A DNA stretch of 33,359 bases from Planctomycetales bacterium. Its GTDB lineage: Bacteria; Planctomycetota; Planctomycetia; Pirellulales; Pirellulaceae. The stretch is taken from assembly GCA_020426955.1 (NCBI GenBank), contig JAGQOZ010000004.1:1-33359 (forward strand). The letters are read 5' to 3'. Positions 15,878 through 22,355 of this stretch are shown here, in pieces; the stretch's first letter is position 1, and the number at the start of each line of letters is the position of its first letter. The translations under genes and the position numbers were made by a program. Below the pieces are notes generated by a model, which ran no database searches, was not told where the DNA came from, and was given only the letters and a program-made list of their open reading frames with translations.

Positions 15878-17285
15878 AGAACGAGCGAAACACGCTTTGA
15901 TTTCGATCGCTTGCTGCATCGTGGTGATCTTTGCTGTCTATCTGTTTTGGGGCCGAGATATCTCGAATTCGGCCAACGTTGCCATGCAGACAGCGGCCGC
16001 CCAGAAGCAGACAGCCCAGCGAGTAGAACAATCCGCTGAACGCATGGCCTTGCTTCAGGCTGAGCTCAAAGAGATCCAATCGGACATGCAGTCCCGTGCC
16101 CTTTCGAACGACGATATGTCGGCACTTCAAAATCGCATCAGTGGCATGGAACAGATGTTATCCGAAGATAGTATTGCACCGGGTTATGTCGAACGCTTGA
16201 CTCGGCTGCGTCTGGTCGATGACGCTCGGCAACGAGCGGATTTAGCGAGCCTCACGGCGCTATTTGACAAATGCAAGACAGCGCTGAACACCACCAATCG
16301 CTATCTGCAAACTTGGGAAAACGACCTGCAAAACGTGAGCCGAGATGAACGTGGAAAACGCATTGCAGCGTCGAACCGCGTTCTAGAACGTGTCGATGCC
16401 ATTCTTTCACAACCTCACATCACGCGTGCCGACTACGACACTTGGAGCGAACAGCTTTCGCTGGAATCTCGACCGTATATCGAAGCCTATGAAGCAGGGA
16501 CTCCCATCGCTCTGCGTGATGATGCGACAGCCCGTTTTGAAGCGATTTTGCAGCGTGTGGACGAAGCCAACGAAGCCTTGTTTCGGCGGCAATCGATTGT
16601 ACAGCGAGCGATCGCTGACTGCAGTCAAATCGCACCGGCCAATGTCGCACTGATGGATGCGATGGGACGCCTGCGAGAAGACCGGATGACGCGGTTTGCG
16701 GACGAAAACGCTACCGCTCGTGAAACCGCATTGCGAGACGCAGCGAAACGAGAATCAGACCGAATTCAGACAGCTCAAGCCGAACGCATGGCCGCAGACG
16801 CTGACTTTAAAATTGCCAAAGAGGACGCGGAACGACTGCAAATCGAAGCCGCACGGCAACAGATCGTGGCGGCCAATGCAGACGTAGAAATGGCTCTTCG
16901 CGAAAAACGTTTGATGCACGAATTTGCGCGAGATGAAGCCGAAATCAATTCGTTGCTGAAGCCCTTTATTACCGATAGTGATCGTCAACCGACACGAGGT
17001 GACGACAACGCTCCGAAGACGTGGATTACGGTATCACGTCCTTTTCGTCCTGTGTCCTGGGGAGCACTGTCTGGCTCCGGTGCGCTGGACGATTCGCTCG
17101 AAGGCCGTCAGCGGCTGCTGTTCGCCGGTGGCAGTGATATGACGTTTCGCCCGCGAGGCAGCTTCCCTGTCTACTCGCGTACCGCCGCGAATAATCCCAA
17201 TGTTGAACAGGCTTTAAAGCGTTCTCGAGAGCTGCTGTTGAAGTACGGTCAAATTCTAGTGGCTAAAGGAATGATGTCGCCATGA
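15870..17285 (+). CDS. Single-pass membrane protein with long coiled coils (471 aa)
   Basis: An N-terminal hydrophobic helix (ALISIACCIVVIFAVYLFWG, about residues 9-28) is followed by heptad-rich helices with many Ala, Gln, Glu and Arg (AAAQKQTAQRVEQSAERMAL, and later AERMAADADFKIAKEDAERL). The end is less helical (KTWITVSRPFRPVSWGALSG). No Cys pair or enzyme motif is visible. It resembles a structural, oligomerising membrane protein, with a topology like some secretion or transfer scaffold proteins, but similarity is only general. The gene overlaps its neighbours at both ends by ATGA-type junctions, so stoichiometric co-expression with the preceding membrane protein is expected. Confidence 0.75.
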   Translation: MNEERAKHALISIACCIVVIFAVYLFWGRDISNSANVAMQTAAAQKQTAQRVEQSAERMALLQAELKEIQSDMQSRALSNDDMSALQNRISGMEQMLSEDSIAPGYVERLTRLRLVDDARQRADLASLTALFDKCKTALNTTNRYLQTWENDLQNVSRDERGKRIAASNRVLERVDAILSQPHITRADYDTWSEQLSLESRPYIEAYEAGTPIALRDDATARFEAILQRVDEANEALFRRQSIVQRAIADCSQIAPANVALMDAMGRLREDRMTRFADENATARETALRDAAKRESDRIQTAQAERMAADADFKIAKEDAERLQIEAARQQIVAANADVEMALREKRLMHEFARDEAEINSLLKPFITDSDRQPTRGDDNAPKTWITVSRPFRPVSWGALSGSGALDDSLEGRQRLLFAGGSDMTFRPRGSFPVYSRTAANNPNVEQALKRSRELLLKYGQILVAKGMMSP

Positions 17286-17761
17286 TTCTTGACCAGAACC
17301 GTGTGGGAAATGGGCGCGGCCTCGCTGAACGCTCGGCTCGACGTGAACCGTCGAGCGCAAACTCGCTGGGGCGAGTTGTGCTTTCAGCCTGGACGGCTGC
17401 CCGACTCGCTCTGGGAGCGAGTCTCTGGGGTAAGTCGGCTGGGGCCGACTGTACCCCTGCGGCCTCCGCTGGACGCTACGGCCTGTCCTCCTTCCTGAAC
17501 GTCAGTCGGACGGGCACCAGGGTTCCCAACGGGGCCGTCAACGTACTGCACGCAGTGCAGCACGTTGATCGACCTCCCTACCTGCCTAAGTGCATGCACC
17601 CTAACCACAAACTACCTAAGGTTTTCCAACGCAAACTGGCCCCATTTCCCTGGTGCCCGTATGTGCGAACGATGGTCCGAAGCAGACAGCCAGAGATAGC
17701 AGGACAGCGAAAACGTCGTCCGACTTGTTACTTAACACGAAAACGAGGAGGCCACGAATGA
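17282..17761 (+). CDS. Doubtful open frame running through an RNA hairpin array (159 aa)
   Basis: An open frame starts with an ATGA overlap on the previous stop and ends with an ATGA overlap on the next start, which favours translation. However, the composition is not protein-like: it is rich in Arg, Ser, Ala, Gly and Pro with no hydrophobic core. The DNA it covers is a series of perfect hairpins (17336-17567). It may be a real small protein whose gene was invaded by a hairpin cassette, or only a frame kept open to carry ribosomes to the kinase gene at 17758. Confidence 0.25.
   Translation: MILDQNRVGNGRGLAERSARREPSSANSLGRVVLSAWTAARLALGASLWGKSAGADCTPAASAGRYGLSSFLNVSRTGTRVPNGAVNVLHAVQHVDRPPYLPKCMHPNHKLPKVFQRKLAPFPWCPYVRTMVRSRQPEIAGQRKRRPTCYLTRKRGGHE
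17333..17567 (+). ncRNA. Tandem hairpin array inside the transfer operon
   Basis: At least five strong stem-loops follow each other with gaps of 2-10 bases: 17336-17356 (stem GCTCGACG), 17360-17377 (AACTCGC, loop TGGG), 17385-17399 (CAGCC), 17403-17423 (GACTCGCTC, loop TGG) and 17433-17450 (AGTCGGC, loop TGGG, with outer GGGGTA/TACCCC pairing). A sixth at 17539-17567 has two perfect 6-bp stems separated by one mismatch. Similar loops beginning TGG suggest duplication or a common binding partner. Possible roles are mRNA stabilisation or processing between the scaffold and kinase genes, or a discrete small RNA. Sense strand is assumed from the operon. Confidence 0.5.
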
Positions 17762-18759
17762 AAAACGAATTCCATTCCAACACATTCCGTCGACTCGATG
17801 CACGTGAAAATTGCCGTCCGGGCCGCATCATTTCGATTCGCAAGCGTCGTTACCGATTCGTCGAAGAACTCGGGGTTTGGTATCGTCCTCGGTACCGCGT
17901 TTTTGATCTCAGTTCGCGACGCACTCGTTTGTTATTGCAGCTGAACAAGAATGACGTTTCGCAACAACATTTGCAGGTATTGCAGCGTCTTCCTCAATGC
18001 CACGGGTTGCCCGAAATCCTCGATTTCGAACATCAAAGCGATGCCCTGTGGGTCGTCACCACTTGGCTCAACGGGATTGATCTGGAGCACTATCTTGAAC
18101 TCGTTCGCACCGGGAGAACCGTGGCACCTTCGTGCTACGAATCGGTCCGTTTGGTGCGAGGATTAGCACATGGACTGCTTCGTTTGCATCAGCATGCACA
18201 ACTGATTCACGGTGACATCAAACCGAAAAACTTGATCTTGTCGCGCAAGCCGGCTCATCTGGCGATGATCGACTTTGGTAGCGCCTGGAAAATTGCCGAC
18301 ACGGCGACGCGACTGGAAGGAGACGGTTCGCAGCCGGTCTATGCGGCACCCGAGCTACTCAATGGCGACGAACGAATCGATGGTCGAGTGGATCAGTTTT
18401 CCGCAACGTGCGTACTGTATCAACTGTTGACCGGTAACGTGCCCTACGATGGGCTGGGAGGCCAAGCGGGTAGGCTGGAATTTCGCGACCAAATCGACAT
18501 GCGCATTTCGCTGTCGTCGTCCGCAGTGCAGCGACTGCCTCGTGCGATTCGTCAACAAGTGAAGGATGTCGTGGTTCGAGGCTTGCAGCTCGAACCAAAC
18601 GAACGATTCCCAACATCGAACGCCTGGGTTGATGCGTTGGAAACGTTGTACCTGGAATTACGCCGTCACCAGGCGACCAATTCGACATCGACTTGGGAAC
18701 GCTGGATGGACCGCTTGACCGCCTTCTACAGCTGGCTGAGTCGAAAGGAGTCTCCATGA
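17758..18759 (+). CDS. Atypical Ser/Thr protein kinase (333 aa)
   Basis: A GAGGAGG site precedes ATG 17758. The C-lobe is convincing: HGDIKPKNLIL with the catalytic Asp at about 153, DFG at 172-174 (MIDFGSAWKIA), an APE motif at 197-199 (VYAAPELL) and helix F VDQFSATCVLYQLLTGNVPY. The N-lobe is unusual, with no GxGxxG loop before it and no clear VAxK lysine (RTRLLLQLNKND occupies that place), so ATP binding could be altered. HGD replaces HRD, as in some active kinases. The last about 30 residues form a Trp-rich helix (WERWMDRLTAFYSWLSRK) that may bind a partner. The stop overlaps the start of the HTH-pseudokinase gene (ATGA), so the two proteins probably act together. Confidence 0.82.
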   Translation: MKNEFHSNTFRRLDARENCRPGRIISIRKRRYRFVEELGVWYRPRYRVFDLSSRRTRLLLQLNKNDVSQQHLQVLQRLPQCHGLPEILDFEHQSDALWVVTTWLNGIDLEHYLELVRTGRTVAPSCYESVRLVRGLAHGLLRLHQHAQLIHGDIKPKNLILSRKPAHLAMIDFGSAWKIADTATRLEGDGSQPVYAAPELLNGDERIDGRVDQFSATCVLYQLLTGNVPYDGLGGQAGRLEFRDQIDMRISLSSSAVQRLPRAIRQQVKDVVVRGLQLEPNERFPTSNAWVDALETLYLELRRHQATNSTSTWERWMDRLTAFYSWLSRKESP

Positions 18760-19823
18760 GCGCCCACCCACGCAAACCCACGTCCGACTTGGTGATCGTC
18801 GACCCGGTCAAGCTGCAATTCCACATTCAACGCAGCTGCGTCAGCAAGACACAATTCGCCGAGCGAATGGGCATTGGTCGCACGAGCCTGTACCGGATGC
18901 TCGACGGTTTGGAAGTTCGACGTTCACTGGTTCGCAGCCTTGCCCAAAAGCTGGCGGTGCCGATGGACGACTTGCTCCAGCACGCTTCGCCACCACCAAC
19001 AGCATCTTCCGCATCTCCGTGGAACCACGGCGAGTGGGAACTGATTCCCGCAACACTGTCAGCTTTCACGCCGTTGTCCAACGGGCTGGTGATGCGATCC
19101 GCCAAAGTTCGACATCGACTTCTTTCGCATGAATTTGGGCGGGCCAAAGTCTATGACGTCGGTGGCATGCCTACGGCCGTCCGTGATCGCTGCCGCCAAG
19201 CGTTGACACGACATGCCGAAGTGGCTCGTCGACTTCGCGGTGTGAACCACGTGGCTCACAACCTGACGATGACATCGTCTGCGGACGGGGCCATCTGGAC
19301 CAGTGTCGATCGTTGGTTCGACGGCGTTTGGCTCGACGAATTGACCGACGTGACGTCGACTCGAGCTGCCTACATCATGCAACAAGTCGGCCTGGCGATT
19401 GTCGCCCTGCATCAGGCCGGCATCGTGGCGAGGGAACTTTCGCCACGTCGCATCTTGGTGAACACAGCAGACCAAGTCTTAGTGACTGATCTGGAACTAT
19501 GCAAACTTTTGGACGCCGAAGGTTCGGTATCGCACGACTGGTTACGCAATCCCTTTCGAGCGCCAGAAGTGGTAACGGGGACTGACCACCACCAAGCAGA
19601 CTACTATTCGTTCGCACGTATCTATCTCAGCCTAGCCGCAAGCCAATTTTCGTCCGACGGCGCAGAACCAACGGACGACGAACGAGTTCTGGAACCGTTC
19701 ATTCCCCAACCAGAAATTCGGGACGCCGTGGTCGCGTGTCTGTCTCCCATTTGGCACCAGCGACCGACCGATATTCGCCCGCTCGTTTCACAACTTCAGG
19801 AGCTTTGCGAACATGACAACTAG
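18756..19823 (+). CDS. HTH-pseudokinase fusion, copy A (355 aa)
   Basis: The N-terminus carries a Cro/XRE-like helix-turn-helix (VSKTQFAERMGIGRTSLYRML, about residues 29-49), followed by a Pro-rich linker near 79-90. The rest aligns by eye with a protein kinase: RAKVYDV with Lys131 at the VAxK place, the catalytic loop read as ARELSPRRILV (225-235; Asp to Glu, Lys to Ser, Asn to Arg), DLE at 245-247 instead of DFG, and a preserved RAPE at 268-271. Loss of catalytic Asp and DFG Gly predicts a pseudokinase that senses or scaffolds rather than phosphorylates. The protein may be a DNA-binding regulator whose activity is set by the neighbouring kinase (overlap ATGA) or by a ligand. A second copy with the same changes is at 28412. 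Confidence 0.78.
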   Translation: MSAHPRKPTSDLVIVDPVKLQFHIQRSCVSKTQFAERMGIGRTSLYRMLDGLEVRRSLVRSLAQKLAVPMDDLLQHASPPPTASSASPWNHGEWELIPATLSAFTPLSNGLVMRSAKVRHRLLSHEFGRAKVYDVGGMPTAVRDRCRQALTRHAEVARRLRGVNHVAHNLTMTSSADGAIWTSVDRWFDGVWLDELTDVTSTRAAYIMQQVGLAIVALHQAGIVARELSPRRILVNTADQVLVTDLELCKLLDAEGSVSHDWLRNPFRAPEVVTGTDHHQADYYSFARIYLSLAASQFSSDGAEPTDDERVLEPFIPQPEIRDAVVACLSPIWHQRPTDIRPLVSQLQELCEHDN

Positions 19824-20883
19824 CGTCGAAGAACTTTCGCAACAAGTCAGCATCAATCTCGAACGGCTCGCCGACGTGGATGCACCACCGCTGAACGTCC
19901 ACACTGTCGGGGAGTACGTGTACTGCAAGCGCGCCGGAACGATCGCCTTTGAAAGTGGCGTGGAAGCCGCTGACGATGTTCCACTACCGCCGGCGCTCGG
20001 TGGTCTCCCGTGGCATGACCTCGACCGTCTGCGAGCACGAAAAAGTGAACTGCTCGAGTACGTCAAAATTCCAATCGCCTGCAACGTCGGCGTGTGGGTA
20101 CTGCTGCTGTTGGTCCGGCTTACACTGGGAACCATCTACGCGATGGGGTTGGCTCCGGCACTTTACTACTTTGGCCGCTGGTTGGTCGGGACGTTACGTG
20201 ATCTGCATAGATTAACGATGCGGATTCGCGTCGCCGAGCAGGCCGCGCAGCAGGAGCCGGACTGGGACGAACGCCGAATCCAAAAGATCAACTATTGGGG
20301 CTTGGTTCGCGCGGGCTTCGTGGTCGAAGAAAAAGACAATTTGGTCGACCGCCAACTCGGATTATCGGGCTGCCCCTGGCGCGTGTTGCATCGCGAGAAC
20401 CGCGTCTATCCGGTCCTGCGGGTGTCGACCACCCAGGACAGTGGCGAGTTGCGACGCTACGGTCAACTTCGAGATTCCCAACTGGCCAAGATGGCCGCGT
20501 ATTCCCACTTGCTGCATTTGTGCGAACGTGCCGAGAGCTCTTGGGCAATCGTGTTACTGGATGCGACCGACGAAGGCTTTGCGATTCCCGTCACCGAAAA
20601 AGCATGGTCGTTGTTTCGTGATGGAGTTGCAATGTCTCGGCGTGAAATTCGCCTGATGCAGCAGGATCCACGTCGTATGCCAGCTCCCAATGACAACGCC
20701 TGTCGTCGCTGTCCGCTGGCCGAGCAAAGGGAATACGACGCCAAACAAGTAGGTATCGCTGCACCCACCGGGCCAAGACCTTTCCGCACGAGCACGCAGT
20801 CAGGCAAATCGTTTCACTGCGCGTGTGGAGATCGATTCGGATGGTTGCCACCCCACGAGGAAAACTCCCAGCTTGGGTTTTAA
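19813..20883 (+). CDS. Membrane-anchored Cas4-like (PD-(D/E)XK, Dna2/Cas4 type) protein with degenerate active site
   Basis: The Cas4 outline is visible: TVGEYVYCKR with Cys38; NYWGLVRAGFVVEEKDN then LSGCPWRVL, where family members read GxPD; YPVLRVS where an E-x-K motif is expected; GQLRDSQLAKMAAYSHLL, the QL-x-x-Y signature; and a C-terminal CRRCP (Cys297, Cys300) typical of the iron-sulfur site, then HCAC. Trp189 replaces the catalytic Asp, and Glu/Lys are missing from the next strand, so nuclease activity is doubtful. A hydrophobic block at about 88-125 (CNVGVWVLLLLVRLTLG, then MGLAPALYYFGRWLVG) is inserted and predicts one or two membrane passes, which is unusual for Cas4. No other Cas gene is nearby. 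It overlaps the HTH-pseudokinase gene by 11 bases. It may bind DNA ends at the membrane near the coupling ATPase (inference). Confidence 0.68.
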   Translation: MTTSVEELSQQVSINLERLADVDAPPLNVHTVGEYVYCKRAGTIAFESGVEAADDVPLPPALGGLPWHDLDRLRARKSELLEYVKIPIACNVGVWVLLLLVRLTLGTIYAMGLAPALYYFGRWLVGTLRDLHRLTMRIRVAEQAAQQEPDWDERRIQKINYWGLVRAGFVVEEKDNLVDRQLGLSGCPWRVLHRENRVYPVLRVSTTQDSGELRRYGQLRDSQLAKMAAYSHLLHLCERAESSWAIVLLDATDEGFAIPVTEKAWSLFRDGVAMSRREIRLMQQDPRRMPAPNDNACRRCPLAEQREYDAKQVGIAAPTGPRPFRTSTQSGKSFHCACGDRFGWLPPHEENSQLGF

Positions 20884-20999
20884 CGACTCGCCTCAACTGC
20901 CGGAACACTAACTGGAACAACTAATGATTTCATGCGAACACGGTGCTCGATCCAATAGACGCAAAACGACTAGCGATTTTGTAGCCAAGAGACCGACGC

Positions 21000-21635
21000 A
21001 TGCGGATTCGCTTGAGCCAACGCGATCAACAAATCCTGGAAACCTTGGCAACGAAGTTGCGATTGCTGAGCCAGGGACAAATTAGCCGACATTGGTTCGC
21101 TGCAGACACGGCGAACGCGCGTCGGCGTTTGAAACAACTAGCGGAATTCGGACTGGTGGAACGTATCACGGTTCGCGCCCGACCTTTGCCGAATCTAGAT
21201 CGTCCCATTATTAGCTGGCGACCGGGGCAAACCACTCCGGACTTTGGCAAGGCATCGTATGCCTGTCGAGTGCGCTGGCGACCGTTACCCGTGCAAACGA
21301 TGGTGGCCTATGTCGCGACCGAGTTTGCCGCCAGCCAGTTTGGCGGCGTAAGGCGACACGGCATCACCAAACATTTTCAAGTCACGCACGACTTGGGAGT
21401 GAGCGAAATGTGGCTGATGTTGTCACGTCAATCTCCTCGCTGGGCAGATGCCTGGCGAGGCGAAGACGTGATGGCTGCGACTCGGTACAGACAGAAATTG
21501 CCAGACGCATTCATCGTTGATGCAAACGAGAAGGTGGTCTGTGCCCAAGAATTTGGCGGCACCTACAGCCGCGAACGGATTCGAGACTTTCACCTCGACA
21601 ATCAAGCAAGAAACCTGAGTTATCAACTGTGGTGA
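21000..21635 (+). CDS. Replication-relaxation family-like winged-helix protein 1 (211 aa)
   Basis: The N-terminus has a winged helix (LSQRDQQILETLATKLRLLS, then RRLKQLAEFGLVERI), and the C-terminal half is alpha/beta (KLPDAFIVDANEKVVCAQEF, then GGTYSRERIRDFH). This resembles the replication-relaxation family seen on mobile elements. The D...E pattern in the C-terminal part is compatible with a nuclease-like fold, but I cannot confirm catalytic residues. Start ATG 21000 has only a weak GAGACC-like site; the 116 bp before it hold no other gene. It is the first of four similar proteins around the coupling ATPase, and may process or recognise transfer DNA. Confidence 0.65.
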   Translation: MRIRLSQRDQQILETLATKLRLLSQGQISRHWFAADTANARRRLKQLAEFGLVERITVRARPLPNLDRPIISWRPGQTTPDFGKASYACRVRWRPLPVQTMVAYVATEFAASQFGGVRRHGITKHFQVTHDLGVSEMWLMLSRQSPRWADAWRGEDVMAATRYRQKLPDAFIVDANEKVVCAQEFGGTYSRERIRDFHLDNQARNLSYQLW

Positions 21636-21639
21636 GCGT

Positions 21640-22338
21640 ATGACCAACGAAATGCTAGGCCGCATGACGCCGCAGCGGCGACAAATTATCGAGCACGTGG
21701 CACGCAACGAAATGTCGACCAACGCTGTCGTTCAATCGCTGTTCTTTGCCGGAAGGCATCCCTCCACCACCACTCGCTGCACAGCAGATCTGGTCGCTCA
21801 ACAATGGCTCAACTCCTACACCTTGCTCCATCCGCAATCGTATCTGCGACTAGGACGTCGAGGAGCCAGAGCGTTTGGACGTTCGTCACACGCCACCGAA
21901 CCGCTCGGTCCACAAGCGTTGCCCAAGCAGATGGCAGTTCTGCGTTACGTCACGTCAGCATCGGGGACCGTGGTGCGTTTGTTACCGACAGAACTGCAAG
22001 CTCGCTACGACTGGATGCCGCCTGTGTTTCAGGCGACTCCGCACTGTCTACGTCGTTCGACGGACGGCGACGTATTGGAACTCATTCGAGTCGATTTTGG
22101 CGGCACGGCCGACTACCAAGTGCGTGCCTGCCGCAAGTTCGTCGCCGCTCGTTTGCAGATCCCCGGTTACCGTCAATTACTGCGAGAGCGTTCGCTGCAA
22201 ATGGTGATGGTCACCACTACGAAGGAGCGTGCCAAGCGTATCCAGGCGTCTCTGGATCGTTCGTCTTGGCCAGCCGAATTGTCGTTTCGGTTGGCTGTAT
22301 TCACTGACTTGTTGTCACTCTTTCCGAAACCTCGTTAA
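21640..22338 (+). CDS. Replication-relaxation family-like winged-helix protein 2 (232 aa)
   Basis: It begins four bases after the previous stop. The N-terminus has a helix-turn-helix (MTPQRRQIIEHVARNEMSTN, then TTRCTADLVAQQWLNSYTLL) and the C-terminal half is alpha/beta (DVLELIRVDFGGTADYQVRA, then RSLQMVMVTTTKERAKRIQA). This layout matches the gene before it and the two after the coupling ATPase. The nuclease-like acidic residues appear less conserved than in copy 1. Translational coupling to copy 1 suggests a hetero-complex. Function remains inferred. Confidence 0.6.
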   Translation: MTNEMLGRMTPQRRQIIEHVARNEMSTNAVVQSLFFAGRHPSTTTRCTADLVAQQWLNSYTLLHPQSYLRLGRRGARAFGRSSHATEPLGPQALPKQMAVLRYVTSASGTVVRLLPTELQARYDWMPPVFQATPHCLRRSTDGDVLELIRVDFGGTADYQVRACRKFVAARLQIPGYRQLLRERSLQMVMVTTTKERAKRIQASLDRSSWPAELSFRLAVFTDLLSLFPKPR

Positions 22339-22355
22339 ACCAAGAGGAGAATTTT

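Noticed and set aside
17282-17620. CRISPR array from repeated stem-loops
   Set aside because: The stems differ in sequence, spacing is only a few bases, and there are no equal repeats with unique spacers.
19813-20883. A CRISPR-Cas locus, suggested by the Cas4-like protein
   Set aside because: No cas1, cas2, effector gene or repeat array is present; solo Cas4-like proteins in mobile elements are known.
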